A stretch of DNA of 64,000 nucleotides from Paenibacillus mesophilus (GCF_005938385.1 NZ_VCRA01000004.1:124001-188000), one strand, 5' to 3'. Positions 8,956 to 18,727 are shown, counted from the first letter of the stretch. Notes: generated from the sequence alone by a model not told the origin. Program-made: numbers and translations.

Positions 8956-8988
8956 TTAAAAAAGAAACCGTCGATTCATGAATCGACA
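8956..8988 (-). terminator. Terminator downstream of the SulP gene
   Basis: An 18-bp perfect palindrome (GTCGATTCATGAATCGAC, 8970-8987) is followed on the minus strand by a T-rich run. It lies 33 bp after the SulP stop. A second short stem with TTATTTT lies at about 8872-8897. Confidence 0.7.
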
Positions 8989-9019
8989 GTCTCCTATGCC
9001 CGCTCATGCAAAGTTCCGT

Positions 9020-10516
9020 TCAATGCCCCGAAGGCGAGGCAAGGCCGACCCGCTCCACCAGCTTCCGGCTCTCTTCGTTCAAGCCGACGATCGTCACCTG
9101 CTTATTCAACTGCTTGTATTTCAGCGTCGCTTTGGAAATGGCGGTTACAGCAGACTGATCCCATACGTGCGAGGAGCCGAAATCGATCACAACCGATTCG
9201 GGATCGTTCCGATAATCGAACAGCTCCACGAAATGCGACATCGTGCCGAAGAAGAGCTGCCCTGTAATCCGATATCGCTTCGTCCCGTTCGCTTCCATAG
9301 CGGCGTGCGCCTTGATTTTTGCCGATTTCCAGCCAAATATGACCGAGCTTAGTACGACTCCGGTTAGCACCCCGATTGCCAAATCGGACGTGGCCACGAC
9401 GACGGCTACCGTAATAATCATGACAAGCGCGTCGCTTCGGGGCGTTTTGGCCAAATTCCGCAGCGAGCTCCAATCGAAGGTGCTGAACGAAACCATAAAC
9501 ATGACGCCTACCAAAGCGGCCATCGGAATTTGCTTTACGACATCTCCCAGAACCAGTATCAGAAACAATAAAAACACGCCGGCGACAAAGGTGGACAGTC
9601 GCGTTCTACCTCCGGACTTCACGTTGATCACGGTCTGGCCGATCATCGCGCAGCCCGCCATTCCGCCGAAGAAGCCGGTAAACACGTTGGCGATCCCTTG
9701 GCCGCGAATTTCTTTGTTTTTGTCGCTCTTCGTCTCGGTCATTTCATCGACGATCGTCGCCGTCATCAGCGTCTCGGTAATGCCCACGATAGCCAGTGCG
9801 AGCGAATGCGGCAAGATGTGCCACAGCGCTTGGAGCGTCACCTCAATATCCGGAATGCGGAAAAACGGCAGCGCCTGCGTAATTTCACCCATATCCCCGA
9901 CCGTGCGCACGTCCAGACGCATCGTCACCGCCACGATCGTCATGATGACGATCGCGATCAGCGGAGAGGGCACCGCTTTCGTAAGCCTAGGCAATCCGTA
10001 TACGATAGCAAGCGTCCCGATCAGAATCAGGTACATGTAGCTGTTCGCGCCTTGGAAATTCGGGAACTGCGCCATAAAAATTATGATGGCTAGCGCATTC
10101 ACAAAGCCGGTCATAACCGAATGAGGGATGAACGTAATGAATTTGCCGAATTTCAATACGCCCATGACATACTGGATAACCCCGGTCAAAATCGAAACCG
10201 CGAATAAATATTCGATCCCGTACTTCGCAATAATCGGTCCCATCAACGACGCCATGGCGCCGGTCGCGGCCGAAATCATGCCCATCCGTCCGCCGACGAT
10301 CGAGATCGTGACGGCGATAATGAATGAAGCGTACAGCCCTACCATCGGATCGACTCCGGCCAGGATCGAGAACGCTATCGCTTCCGGTATTAGAGCGATC
10401 GCCACGGTCATCCCCGACAAAATATCTTTGCGGGGACTCGACAACCACTCGCTTTTCCATTTTTGCAACAACAAAACAAGCTTCATCTCCTTCGGATTCA
10501 GATGATGACTTTCCAC
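9020..10516 (-). CDS. SulP family anion permease with STAS domain
   Basis: This inner-membrane transporter of sulfate, bicarbonate or related anions has about 498 residues. The first block, [20 protein letters not shown], is the SulP signature. It is followed by GLYASFI, about 11 further hydrophobic segments and, from about residue 400, a cytoplasmic STAS domain with [20 protein letters not shown]. The start is ambiguous: GTG 10516 has no clear ribosome site, whereas AAGGAG directly abuts the in-frame ATG at 10486, and TTG codons from 10474 are also possible. No sulfate assimilation genes are adjacent, so the anion is unknown. Confidence 0.88.
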   Translation of the reverse strand: MESHHLNPKEMKLVLLLQKWKSEWLSSPRKDILSGMTVAIALIPEAIAFSILAGVDPMVGLYASFIIAVTISIVGGRMGMISAATGAMASLMGPIIAKYGIEYLFAVSILTGVIQYVMGVLKFGKFITFIPHSVMTGFVNALAIIIFMAQFPNFQGANSYMYLILIGTLAIVYGLPRLTKAVPSPLIAIVIMTIVAVTMRLDVRTVGDMGEITQALPFFRIPDIEVTLQALWHILPHSLALAIVGITETLMTATIVDEMTETKSDKNKEIRGQGIANVFTGFFGGMAGCAMIGQTVINVKSGGRTRLSTFVAGVFLLFLILVLGDVVKQIPMAALVGVMFMVSFSTFDWSSLRNLAKTPRSDALVMIITVAVVVATSDLAIGVLTGVVLSSVIFGWKSAKIKAHAAMEANGTKRYRITGQLFFGTMSHFVELFDYRNDPESVVIDFGSSHVWDQSAVTAISKATLKYKQLNKQVTIVGLNEESRKLVERVGLASPSGH

Positions 10517-10592
10517 TCTCAGAAAAGTCGGGGCCGATGTTCACAATTGTAGATTATACAGAAAAAAGGGCGGTCCCTCTAGCCCTGAAACG

Positions 10593-10617
10593 AAAAAAAG
10601 CCCCACAAAGTGGAGCG
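10593..10617 (-). terminator. Terminator of the 10.6 kb AraC gene
   Basis: GCTCCAC and GTGGGGC form a stem with an AAA/TTT loop, followed on the minus strand by seven T. It lies 27 bp after the stop of the AraC gene. Confidence 0.8.
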
Positions 10618-10643
10618 GAACAATCGGGTAAACGCTTGTCCGT

Positions 10644-11492
10644 TCAACCTCCCCCTTGCCGGCGAAGGCCGTTCGGCGACATACCGAAGCTGCGGGTGAA
10701 AGCCCGGGTGAAGGAATAAATATCGGGATAACCTACGGACAAGGCAATCTCTGTGACGGACAAGGAGCTTTCCAGCAGAAGCTGCCTGCTCCTGTCGAGC
10801 CGCATCCGGATCAAATACCGTGAAGGAGGGACCCCTACCTCCTTCGTGAAAATTTTGGACAGGTACGTACGGTGCAGCCTCACGTATTTGGCCACATCGT
10901 CCACCGTAATTTTCTCCGCGTAATAAGCATGGATGAAGTCCAGACTTTTGCGTACCCAATCGCTCGGCGTATGCGGAGGCTCGTAGTCTTTGTCCGGCAT
11001 CAGCTTGCTGAATATTCGGTACATGAGGCTGTACATCGTCATCAGCTGCTTGCGGCTGTCCCCTTTGCACCATTGGAATATTTGCTGCAGCACGATCTCC
11101 ATATCTTTATCCACGCTGGCCCGCCGGTACGGCTTATCCTCCGCAAATCCGGTCATCGTGAGAATTTGCCGCGCCTGATGGCCGTCGAACGTAATCCATG
11201 TCATCCTGAGCGGCTGCTCGCCCGGCACAATCTGATAAGAGTAAGTCGTATTCGGGAATTTGCAAAATATATCCCCTTTGCGCAGAACGACGTCCCGCCC
11301 GCCGTAGAACAGCTGCACTTGCCCCTCCCGGATAAAATGCATGTTGCAGTACGGGGTTTGCCTCGGACCGTTCCTGTAGTTCGGCTTCGCGATATTGTTG
11401 CCGATGCGCACCGGCCATACGCCGCCCAGCTCATCGAAGCCGTCCGGCTTGTAAAACCAGATGTCGACGAATTCCACCGCTGTTTCCTGCAT
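10644..11492 (-). CDS. AraC family regulator of the adjacent sugar locus
   Basis: This is a 282-residue regulator. An N-terminal cupin-like arm (about 1-150, with CNMHFIREGQVQLFYGGRDVVLRKGDIF) senses the ligand. Two helix-turn-helix motifs follow: ITVDDVAKYVRLHRTYLSKIF and LSVTEIALSVGYPDIYSFTRAF, then the signature RSFGMSPNGLRR. ATG 11492 (MQETAVEF) is taken as start because conservation begins there; ATGs at 11510 and 11540 are also in frame. It is divergent from a sugar-binding lipoprotein gene and probably controls it. Confidence 0.88.
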   Translation of the reverse strand: MQETAVEFVDIWFYKPDGFDELGGVWPVRIGNNIAKPNYRNGPRQTPYCNMHFIREGQVQLFYGGRDVVLRKGDIFCKFPNTTYSYQIVPGEQPLRMTWITFDGHQARQILTMTGFAEDKPYRRASVDKDMEIVLQQIFQWCKGDSRKQLMTMYSLMYRIFSKLMPDKDYEPPHTPSDWVRKSLDFIHAYYAEKITVDDVAKYVRLHRTYLSKIFTKEVGVPPSRYLIRMRLDRSRQLLLESSLSVTEIALSVGYPDIYSFTRAFTRSFGMSPNGLRRQGGG

Positions 11493-11688
11493 CGTCTCGC
11501 CCCCCGACATGATGAAAGCGCATACCCTACGAAATGCCAAAAAGAGACTACTTCGTGATATTTCCTATAGCGGCATTAACGGCTATGATTCATATATCGG
11601 CCGAAGCAAGCATGTTCATGCATGATCGTATCTGTTTTTCGTTCAGGTGTACAGATTCCTTGATATCGATTTTAGCGGAGGGGTTCAT

Positions 11689-12966
11689 GTGAGTAAACAA
11701 GGTACGTTTGCGTTAGCGCTTTCCCTTCTTGTTGTGCTTGGCTTCACCGGCTGCTCTTCGGGCGGCGGCGCCACATCCGGCGAGACCGGCAAGCCGGCTC
11801 CGGCCAAGGATCCGGACCCGGTCACTTTGAAGCTGTTCACGCATCAGCCCATGACCGCGGCCGATTTCCAACTGCTCATCGCTGATCCGGTGAAGAAAAA
11901 GTATCCGTATATTACGGTCGAGCTGCTTCCGTTCAAAGCCACGGATATCGAGAATGCGGTGGCGGCCAAGGAACAGATCGACCTGATCACGATCTGGAAC
12001 GGCAATATCAATCCGAACCGGGAGCTCGGCATCTTCGGGGACATTACCCCTCTTGCCAAAACGGCGGGCTTCGATCTGGGGCGCTTCGACCAGGAAGCAC
12101 TGAAGACGCTCCGATCGTTGTCCGACAAAGGAGAATTGTACGGATTGCCGTACAATATGCAATTCAATGCTCTATACTATAACAAAGATATTTTCGATAA
12201 ATTCGGAGTTCCGTACCCGCAGGACGGCATGACGTGGGACGATGCGCTGCAGCTCGCGAAGCGTCTTACCCGGACGGAGGACGGGACGGCGTACAGCGGG
12301 CTCGGGATGGACTCGTGGAGCCGGCTGACCTATCCGTTGTCCCTCATTCCCGTCGATGCGAAGACGAACTTGTCGGCGGTGAACAGCGACTTGTACCGGA
12401 AAGCGTTCTCCATGGGCAAACAGCTATTTTCGATTCCGGGCAATGCGGCGAACTTCACGACGAACGATTTTATTAAAGAAAAGAAACAGGCGATGATCGC
12501 CAGCGTCAATTTGCTGGACCTGCTCACCAAGTCGGATCTGAACTGGGATATCGCCCAGTTCCCGAGCTACAAGGAGAGTCCGAACGTCTACGGCATGTAC
12601 GACCTGCATGTAATCGCGATCAGCAGCACGAGCAAGTATAAGGAAGCCGCGATGAAGGCGCTGGAAGTGCTGTTCACCGACGATAACCAGAAGATCAGCA
12701 CGCGGAACACAGGTAGAGTGTCCCTGCTGACCAATCCGGACATCCGCAAGGAATTCGGCGCAGACAACCCGGCTCTGAAAGACAAAAAGCTAAACAGCAT
12801 TTTCAAAAGCAGACCGGCCTACGCTCCCCCGTTCTCCAAATTCCAAAGCAAGGGCAGCGAAATCGTGCTCAAGCATTACAAAGACTTTCTTGCCGACAAA
12901 AAGGACCTCAATACGATGCTGCGGGACGCCGAAGAAGAAATCAATCAATATATTAAAACCCAATAA
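11689..12966 (+). CDS. Sugar ABC transporter substrate-binding lipoprotein
   Basis: This is a 425-residue extracellular binding protein of the family-1 sugar type. GTG 11689 follows GGAGGGG. The signal peptide ends in a lipobox, GFTGC near residue 22, followed by a Ser/Gly linker, so it is anchored as a lipoprotein. Typical motifs include YGLPYNMQFNALYYNKDIFDKFG and PQDGMTWDDALQLAKRLT. No permease or ATPase gene is adjacent, so it must borrow a transporter encoded elsewhere or serve as a sensor. It shares a divergent intergenic region with an AraC regulator and is followed 18 bp later by a TIM-barrel isomerase gene, probably in one operon. Confidence 0.87.
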   Translation: MSKQGTFALALSLLVVLGFTGCSSGGGATSGETGKPAPAKDPDPVTLKLFTHQPMTAADFQLLIADPVKKKYPYITVELLPFKATDIENAVAAKEQIDLITIWNGNINPNRELGIFGDITPLAKTAGFDLGRFDQEALKTLRSLSDKGELYGLPYNMQFNALYYNKDIFDKFGVPYPQDGMTWDDALQLAKRLTRTEDGTAYSGLGMDSWSRLTYPLSLIPVDAKTNLSAVNSDLYRKAFSMGKQLFSIPGNAANFTTNDFIKEKKQAMIASVNLLDLLTKSDLNWDIAQFPSYKESPNVYGMYDLHVIAISSTSKYKEAAMKALEVLFTDDNQKISTRNTGRVSLLTNPDIRKEFGADNPALKDKKLNSIFKSRPAYAPPFSKFQSKGSEIVLKHYKDFLADKKDLNTMLRDAEEEINQYIKTQ

Positions 12967-12984
12967 CCAGGAGGGATTTCAAAG

Positions 12985-13851
12985 ATGAACGTGTCTACCT
13001 CGTTGAACGTATTCGATGCCGGCATATCCCGGCCCGAGGCAGTTCGCAGATGCGCGGCAGCCGGATTCAGGTCGCTGGATATGAACTATTGGGATTTCCA
13101 GAAGCAGGTGCTGCAGATGAGCGTGCAAGAAGAAGAGGCTTGGGCTCGGGAGATCCGAGCCAGCGCCGACGCTCACGGCGTCCGCTTTACCCAAATGCAC
13201 GGTCCGGTGCACGGGCCCAACTTCTCGAAGCTCGTGCTCGATCTTACTATAGATTCCTACGAGACGCTCGTCGAGAGATCGCTGCGAACCGCCGCCATCT
13301 TGGGCGTCCCTTGGGTCGTGTTCCACCCGACGAACGTAACCGGCGAGGAAGGCGAGGAAGGCGAGGCGTACCGGGACGTTCTGGACTTCAACGTCCGTTT
13401 TCACCGCAAATTCATTCCCCTCTTGGAGGAAACCGGAGTCGGCATCGCGCTGGAAAACTTGACCGACCGGCGCCATATCCGCTCGTACTTCTCCTTGCCG
13501 GAGGAGCTTGCCGAGCTGATCGACACGCTGAATCATCCGCTTGTCGGGGCCTGCTGGGATACCGGCCACGGCCACCGGCAGTCGGTCGACCAGACTGCAG
13601 GCATCAGCATCTTGGGATCGCGGCTGAAGGCTACCCATATTCAAGATAACGACGGGGTCGGCGACCATCATATTTTACCGTATCAGGGTACGATCCGCTG
13701 GACCGACGTCGTGCAGACGCTCAAGCGAATCGGCTATGAAGGCGATTTTACTTATGAGACGCATAACAGCATCCGCAACTTGCCCGACGGCATCCGTGAC
13801 GCCGGCTTGAAATACGCGTACGAATTGGGCAATTACGTCATATCGCTGTGA
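12985..13851 (+). CDS. Sugar phosphate isomerase/epimerase (xylose isomerase-like TIM barrel)
   Basis: This 288-residue protein has the AP-endonuclease-2/xylose isomerase-like fold. Metal-binding regions are visible as QMHGPVHG near residue 70, VVFHPTN near 111, GIALENLTD near 155, GACWDTGHGH near 188, ATHIQDNDG near 214 and FTYETHNS near 254. It has a strong ribosome site (AGGAGGG). It follows the binding protein with an 18-bp gap and presumably converts the imported sugar or a derivative. Enzymes of this class act on inositol, tagatose or keto-sugars; the specific reaction cannot be named from the sequence. Confidence 0.82.
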   Translation: MNVSTSLNVFDAGISRPEAVRRCAAAGFRSLDMNYWDFQKQVLQMSVQEEEAWAREIRASADAHGVRFTQMHGPVHGPNFSKLVLDLTIDSYETLVERSLRTAAILGVPWVVFHPTNVTGEEGEEGEAYRDVLDFNVRFHRKFIPLLEETGVGIALENLTDRRHIRSYFSLPEELAELIDTLNHPLVGACWDTGHGHRQSVDQTAGISILGSRLKATHIQDNDGVGDHHILPYQGTIRWTDVVQTLKRIGYEGDFTYETHNSIRNLPDGIRDAGLKYAYELGNYVISL

Positions 13852-13917
13852 CGATCCTCGAAGCGGCAGCGGCATAGAAACAGAGAAGAGAATCCATACT
13901 ACGGGAGAGAGAACCGC

Positions 13918-14613
13918 ATGAAAATCTATTTGATCCGTCATGCCGAGCCCGATTACCCGAATCAGACGATTACGGCGGCGGGGCATCTGGAAGCGCAAGC
14001 ATTGGCCGGTCATCTGAGGGAAGTCGGGGTCGACCGCATTTATTGCTCGCCCATCAATCGTGCGGTTCATACGATGCAGTATACCGCCGATCTGCTGGGC
14101 ATGGAGCCGGTTTTCGAACCGTGGACTCGCGAGCTGGGCTGGCAGGCAACGGATGAAGAAGGACGTCCGATCGCGGCATGGAACATACCCGGGGAGTCGG
14201 TACGTGCCCGGAAGCCGTATCCCGGCCATGAAACATGGCCCGATCACGCCTCTTACCGGGACTATGCCGCATTATACGAGACGATCAAGAACGATTCGGA
14301 TGCCTTCTTGCAGCGTCATGGTTATGCGAGGGAGGAAGGGCGCTACCGGATCGAAGCGCCCAACCGGGAAGCGATTGCGGTATTTTGCCATCTCGGCTTC
14401 GGGCTGACATGGCTGTCCCATCTGCTGGAGCTCCCCTTCCCGCTTGTGTGGAGCGCGTTCTGGCTTCCTCCCAGCTCGGTGACGACCATCTTGTTCGAGC
14501 AACGAAGCGAGCAGTGGGCCGTTCCCCGGTGCACCGGACTCGGCTGCGTATCGCATCTGCACAAGGCGGGGCTGCCCGTCTCATCCATGGGCTTGATGGC
14601 GAACAACGTTTGA
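13918..14613 (+). CDS. Histidine phosphatase (phosphoglycerate mutase-like) protein
   Basis: This 231-residue enzyme opens with the catalytic RHG-type motif YLIRHAEPDY (nucleophile His8). It has ITAAGHLEAQALAGHL, IYCSPINRAVHTMQYTA with the second phosphate-binding Arg, and the second catalytic His in AVFCHLGFG near residue 158. The class removes or moves phosphate groups on small molecules; a sugar phosphatase role is plausible given the flanking carbohydrate genes. A GGGAGAG site precedes the ATG. It is probably the last gene of the operon that starts at 11689. Confidence 0.82.
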   Translation: MKIYLIRHAEPDYPNQTITAAGHLEAQALAGHLREVGVDRIYCSPINRAVHTMQYTADLLGMEPVFEPWTRELGWQATDEEGRPIAAWNIPGESVRARKPYPGHETWPDHASYRDYAALYETIKNDSDAFLQRHGYAREEGRYRIEAPNREAIAVFCHLGFGLTWLSHLLELPFPLVWSAFWLPPSSVTTILFEQRSEQWAVPRCTGLGCVSHLHKAGLPVSSMGLMANNV

Positions 14614-14631
14614 TAAGAAAATGAAACGGAT

Positions 14632-14680
14632 ACGCCGGCCTTCGTACCCGCGATATGCGAGTCGGGACCGGCGTTCTCTT
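14632..14680. terminator. Possible terminator between convergent genes
   Basis: ACGCCGG at 14632 pairs with CCGGCGT ending at 14674, enclosing an inner CCCG/CGGG stem. The T-run that follows is weak, so this is a tentative call at the junction of the two convergent operons. Confidence 0.4.
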
Positions 14681-14717
14681 CTGGCGGCCTCTGACTTCGC
14701 AATTATCCCGAAGGCCG

Positions 14718-15641
14718 CTACATCCCGCTCAGCTTCTCGACGAGCCTATGCGTCTCGAGCACTTTGTCCGCCTTGACGATACATTCGTCCGGACTATCCA
14801 GCGTTGCGAGAAAGTGATCGACGATTCCGGCGAAGCCTCTCCGGTGGGAAACCGTCTCCCAGCTGCCGAAACGCAGCGTACGTTCCCCCTCCCGCTTGTC
14901 GCGCAGAACGGCGGAATCGAGGTTGACGATTTCCGCAGAACGGCCGGCTCCGTGCAGCTCCAGCTTCTCGAGATCCCCTCCGGTCCGGCGGTTCATGCTG
15001 ACGAACGATGCCGTGGCTCCCATCCGCAAGCTCCCGGAAGCGTGAAGCAGCCTGCCGTCGCCATCCTGCTCGCTTAACCAGCCGGTCACCTCATAAGGCT
15101 TCGCCCCGAGCCAAAGCAGCAGATCGATCATATGAATCATATCGTCGTACAACGTTTCTTTCGCAAGCAGCGTCTGTTGGCGGGTCCGATGCTTTTGGGC
15201 GATGCACAAGTCGAAGCCTCCCGTCTCCTCCAGCCAGCGCTTCGCTTCTACGTACATCGGCGCGAACCTGCGGTTGAATCCTACGGCAAGCAGCTTGCCG
15301 CGCTTCTCCGCTTGCTCGGTCATCCGCTCGGACTCTTCCAGCTTATACGACAACGGCTTGTCTACGTAAACATGAACGCCCCGCTCCAAGCAGGCGGTTA
15401 CAATTTCGGCATGCGTTTCCGTAGGACTATGCACGAAGACGGCGTCGAGCTCCTGCGCCAGCAATTCGGACAAGTCCGTCGTTCGGCCCGCTATTCGGTA
15501 CGTTTCGCCGATCCGCTCCGCCGTTTCCTTCGAACGGCTCATGACGGCCGCTATTTCAATCCGGGGATCATGTGCTACGACCGGCAAATAAGCTTTCTGG
15601 GCGATATCCCCCAAACCGATAATGCCTACCTTTCTTTTCAT
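14718..15641 (-). CDS. Gfo/Idh/MocA family oxidoreductase
   Basis: This 307-residue NAD(P)-dependent oxidoreductase acts on sugars or polyols. The Rossmann motif GIIGLGDIAQKAYLPV is at residues 6-21, the conserved YVDKPLS is near 91, and DDMIHMIDLLLWLG is near 170 with the family His/Asp. ATG 15641 follows GGAGGAG; it overlaps the MFS stop as ATGA, so the two are translationally coupled. The pair lies convergent to the sugar operon at 11.7-14.6 kb and may handle the same or a related sugar. Confidence 0.86.
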   Translation of the reverse strand: MKRKVGIIGLGDIAQKAYLPVVAHDPRIEIAAVMSRSKETAERIGETYRIAGRTTDLSELLAQELDAVFVHSPTETHAEIVTACLERGVHVYVDKPLSYKLEESERMTEQAEKRGKLLAVGFNRRFAPMYVEAKRWLEETGGFDLCIAQKHRTRQQTLLAKETLYDDMIHMIDLLLWLGAKPYEVTGWLSEQDGDGRLLHASGSLRMGATASFVSMNRRTGGDLEKLELHGAGRSAEIVNLDSAVLRDKREGERTLRFGSWETVSHRRGFAGIVDHFLATLDSPDECIVKADKVLETHRLVEKLSGM

Positions 15642-16942
15642 GCCTCTCTCCTCCATCCGGCGGCACCTTTGCCGCGCCCCGCTCTATTTGGCTCAAGCAG
15701 CACTTTCGAGCCGATCAGTACGGCCACGGTCAGCAGCACCACTCCTATGCCTAGCGATATGCCGAACATTTGCACCCAAACCGGCAAGTCCGCCACGATC
15801 CGATATACGGCTCCTCCGCACAACGGTCCGAGAAAGCCGGCAAATCCGGTTAACGCATAGAACACGGCGATAAACATCGGCCGTTCGGCCTTCGGCGTAT
15901 CGCCCACAACGAAAATGAACATAAGCTGATTAAACCCGCCTACACCGGCACCGACGAGCATATGAATTAGTAACAGCACCGGGATATCGGGCAGAACCGG
16001 CAGAAGGCCCCACCCCATACAGGCGGCGGCAATGACCGGCAGCGTCCAGAACAGCAGCGTCTTCGAGCTGAACCTGGCGTTCAGATTGCCCCACATGGAG
16101 TAGCCGATCATCATGGCGACGTTCTGCGTCATCGTGGCGATCGCAATCCAGTTATAGCTAAGCTTCATCACATCCAGCATAACATAATTAAAAAACGGAA
16201 CGGATATGCCCTGTACGAACAGCCACAGCGAAATGAACAGCATTGATTTCACAAACGGGGTATGCCGGAAAGGAACTTTCAGCATGGCCGCCGTCCCTTG
16301 CTGCCCCGACTTCTCGAACGGCCGATTCGGATAACGGAAGAAAAAGTAAATGTCCAACACGGCGCAGACGGCGGCGACCATATAGAGAATATGGAAACCC
16401 CGAGGCTCCGGCAGCCGATCCAGCACTTGACCGAACACGAGAATCGCGATACAGCCTCCGGCCCATAAAATCGTATTGCGGATGCCGAAGTAACGCCCGC
16501 GCACTTTGGCCGGCACCATATCGGCAATGAGTGACGTCCAGAATACCGACCCGACGGCCTGTCCCATAAAGGCAACGATACAAACGACAATGTAGGCGGT
16601 CACCCCGTACTCTTTCGGAAACCATAGCGGCACGACGCCGGTCAATACCCACAAGATGCGATGCGTCCCGCATAGCAGGCTGAAGAGCAGCTTCCGGTTC
16701 GAATAGCGCTGAATGAGCAGCGCTCCTACGATTTGCAGCATATTGGCCATGCTCGGGATAGCCAGCACGATTCCGACCTGGAACGAGGAAGCGCCAAGGT
16801 ACAGCAAATAGCCCGTTACGAATGGCCCCCCGAGCAGCTGGAAAATGATGATCGCCGGTATCCCCTCGAATATCGCGGCATTCATGCCGCTGCGGTAGGA
16901 GGATGGCTTCCCGCTGCTTCTGCTTCTATGGAACAGCCCCAT
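15638..16942 (-). CDS. MFS transporter coupled to Gfo/Idh gene
   Basis: This is a 434-residue major facilitator with about 12 hydrophobic segments. It includes FEGIPAIIIFQLLGGPFVTGY at the start, ADMVPAKVRGRYFGIRN between segments 4 and 5 (RGRYFGIR is common in sugar-linked MFS proteins of Paenibacillus-like genomes), and a basic C-terminal tail. GAGG lies 8 nt before the ATG. It is translated ahead of the oxidoreductase through an ATGA overlap. Substrate import for that enzyme is a reasonable inference but is not proven by the sequence. Confidence 0.82.
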   Translation of the reverse strand: MGLFHRSRSSGKPSSYRSGMNAAIFEGIPAIIIFQLLGGPFVTGYLLYLGASSFQVGIVLAIPSMANMLQIVGALLIQRYSNRKLLFSLLCGTHRILWVLTGVVPLWFPKEYGVTAYIVVCIVAFMGQAVGSVFWTSLIADMVPAKVRGRYFGIRNTILWAGGCIAILVFGQVLDRLPEPRGFHILYMVAAVCAVLDIYFFFRYPNRPFEKSGQQGTAAMLKVPFRHTPFVKSMLFISLWLFVQGISVPFFNYVMLDVMKLSYNWIAIATMTQNVAMMIGYSMWGNLNARFSSKTLLFWTLPVIAAACMGWGLLPVLPDIPVLLLIHMLVGAGVGGFNQLMFIFVVGDTPKAERPMFIAVFYALTGFAGFLGPLCGGAVYRIVADLPVWVQMFGISLGIGVVLLTVAVLIGSKVLLEPNRAGRGKGAAGWRREA

Positions 16943-17011
16943 GTTGTCAGCCTCACTTTGCGCGATCGAATTTCATGCTGCGTACCAACAACTTGCATCT
17001 TCAAAGGCATT

Positions 17012-17028
17012 GACCCGTATGTTATAAT
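17012..17028 (+). promoter_or_regulatory. Extended -10 promoter for the 17.1 kb gene
   Basis: TGTTATAAT (TATAAT at 17023-17028 with the upstream TG) lies 49 bp before the start codon. A weak TTCAAA is 17 bp further upstream. Confidence 0.6.
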
Positions 17029-17076
17029 AGATAGCGTATTTCGCGAAAGCTCGACATGACTTGGGGGAACCTGCGA

Positions 17077-17622
17077 ATGAAAAACAAATGGTTGCTATTA
17101 TTAGGTTTGATCGTGTTTGCTGCGTTTTTCATTTCCAGCATTTTGCGGGAATCGCCTCTTCTGCTCTATATCGCCAGCGCCATCCCGATCTTTATCGTCT
17201 TTACGATGCCGGATATCAAGACGAGCCAACGTCTTAAGCCCCATATGAAAGGCGTAGAAATTGTCAAGCTGACCGGAAACTCGGGCGAGCCGGAATGGCT
17301 GATCGTTACGTTCAAGCCGGGCACGGTATACTGGAACCGCAAGACGTTATTCATTCCTTTCGAAGAAGCGCCTACGGTCCAAATGGTAAATACCGACGAT
17401 TACACCGCGGCTTTGACCGTGTTGAAATATGATTTGAAAATCCGCCAAAAATCCGGGAAGATCGGAGTTTCGATTCCGAATTTGACGGAACGGACCGCGG
17501 GCATGCCTTTTACGGTACACGAAGTAAACAGGCTCATCCTTTCGCTCGCCGATTTCACCGATGCTCCGCAGGCAACCATGCCTGCAGCCGTCGCTTCGCG
17601 CAACGTGGAGCTGCAAGCCTGA
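17077..17622 (+). CDS. Conserved membrane protein of unknown function
   Basis: The 181-residue protein has two hydrophobic segments at its N-terminus (about 5-22 and 30-45), then a soluble domain of about 130 residues with no motif I recognise (KGVEIVKLTGNSGEPEWLIV, PGTVYWNRKTLFIPFEEAP). ATG 17077 follows GGGGGAA and is preferred over the frame-open start at 17056. It has its own promoter and a strong terminator, so it is monocistronic. The soluble part probably faces the cytoplasm if the two segments form a hairpin. I cannot assign a function. Confidence 0.7.
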   Translation: MKNKWLLLLGLIVFAAFFISSILRESPLLLYIASAIPIFIVFTMPDIKTSQRLKPHMKGVEIVKLTGNSGEPEWLIVTFKPGTVYWNRKTLFIPFEEAPTVQMVNTDDYTAALTVLKYDLKIRQKSGKIGVSIPNLTERTAGMPFTVHEVNRLILSLADFTDAPQATMPAAVASRNVELQA

Positions 17623-17638
17623 TCGATCAAGAAAAGCG

Positions 17639-17666
17639 GCCCGCCTATACAAGGCGGGCTTTTTTG
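17639..17666 (+). terminator. Terminator of the 17.1 kb gene
   Basis: GCCCGCC and GGCGGGC form a perfect 7-bp stem with a 7-nt loop, followed by TTTTTT. Confidence 0.93.
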
Positions 17667-17713
17667 TTAGGAAATTAGGCGAAGCCAATTTCTGTTTATA
17701 CGGGGGCTCGAGA

Positions 17714-18727
17714 TCAGTAGCTGGCGGCTGCCTTCCCGATCACCGATTGCATCGGCAGATGATAAGGACACTGCTTCTGACAAAGCGGCGTTTCCTTGCA
17801 CGGCTCATAGTCCGCGCAGGACATAATCTTTTCTTTATGCTTTTCATAGAAGCCGTTTCCTTTCGGAAGCAGCCCGAATTCCTTTCTTACGACGCTCGAG
17901 ATCATCACGTCCGGAATCGGGATGCCGAGCGGGCACGAGCAATAATTGCAGCGCCGGCAATTATGCGTCCCCAGCTTTAGCGCCAAGCTTTCCAGCTCTG
18001 CGCGTTCCGCTTCTTCCACTTCCCGCTCCATCGCCGCGATGTTTTCCTTGACTTCCTCCACGCTGACCATACCGGAAATGATCACATGGACGTCTTGACT
18101 GTACGGGTAACGGATGGCCTTGTCGACCGGCTGTATGAATCCGCCTGACAGCGGCTTCATCGCCACCCTCCCCATATTGCGCCGGACCATCTCCGGGATG
18201 AGCTCGTCCAGAGCGAACGGCTGCGCCAAGTTCAGATGGAACAGCACCTGCTCGAACTGGCCCTTCTGAATCCATTTGGCTATCAGCTCCGGCCGGTGAC
18301 CCGTAATTCCGATATGCTTCACTTTGCCCGCCTGCTTCGCCTCCAATGCGGCACGGTAAGCCCCGTCCTCTTCCATCGCTGCTTTGAACTCATGCACGTA
18401 GTTGACATAGTGAATCTGCAGCAGGTCGATCACATCGGTCTTCATCCGGGTCAAGCTGCGATCGATTTCTTCTTTGGCGGAAGCATAATCGCGCTTATTC
18501 GTCTTGGTTGCCAAAAAATATTCATCACGGCGGTGCGAGATGCACTCCCCGATAATTTCTTCGCTATTACGGTAGGCCGCAGCCGTATCGATATAATTAA
18601 TTCCGTTATCGAGTGCATAGTTGAGCGCGGCCCGCGCCTGCTCCAATGGGACTCCGGGCAAGTTCATCGCGCCGAATCCGAGCGAAGATACGCTTACGCC
18701 GATTGTACCGAACGGACGATACCTCAT
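17714..18727 (-). CDS. Aldo/keto reductase with C-terminal 4Fe-4S domain
   Basis: This 337-residue protein combines an aldo/keto reductase barrel with a C-terminal ferredoxin-like tail. The barrel shows GFGAMNLPG, the catalytic region INYIDTAAAYRNSEE (Asp and Tyr), HIGITGH and SGMVSVEEVKENIA. The cysteines HNCRRCNYCSCPLGIPIP near residue 265 and further cysteines near 310-325 (CADYEPCKETPLCQKQC) fit cluster binding. ATG 18727 follows AGGAGAAGG; the frame-open start 16 codons upstream lacks such a site. The class links NAD(P)H and iron-sulfur redox chemistry. It is divergent from nothing obvious and appears to be a single gene. Confidence 0.88.
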   Translation of the reverse strand: MRYRPFGTIGVSVSSLGFGAMNLPGVPLEQARAALNYALDNGINYIDTAAAYRNSEEIIGECISHRRDEYFLATKTNKRDYASAKEEIDRSLTRMKTDVIDLLQIHYVNYVHEFKAAMEEDGAYRAALEAKQAGKVKHIGITGHRPELIAKWIQKGQFEQVLFHLNLAQPFALDELIPEMVRRNMGRVAMKPLSGGFIQPVDKAIRYPYSQDVHVIISGMVSVEEVKENIAAMEREVEEAERAELESLALKLGTHNCRRCNYCSCPLGIPIPDVMISSVVRKEFGLLPKGNGFYEKHKEKIMSCADYEPCKETPLCQKQCPYHLPMQSVIGKAAASY

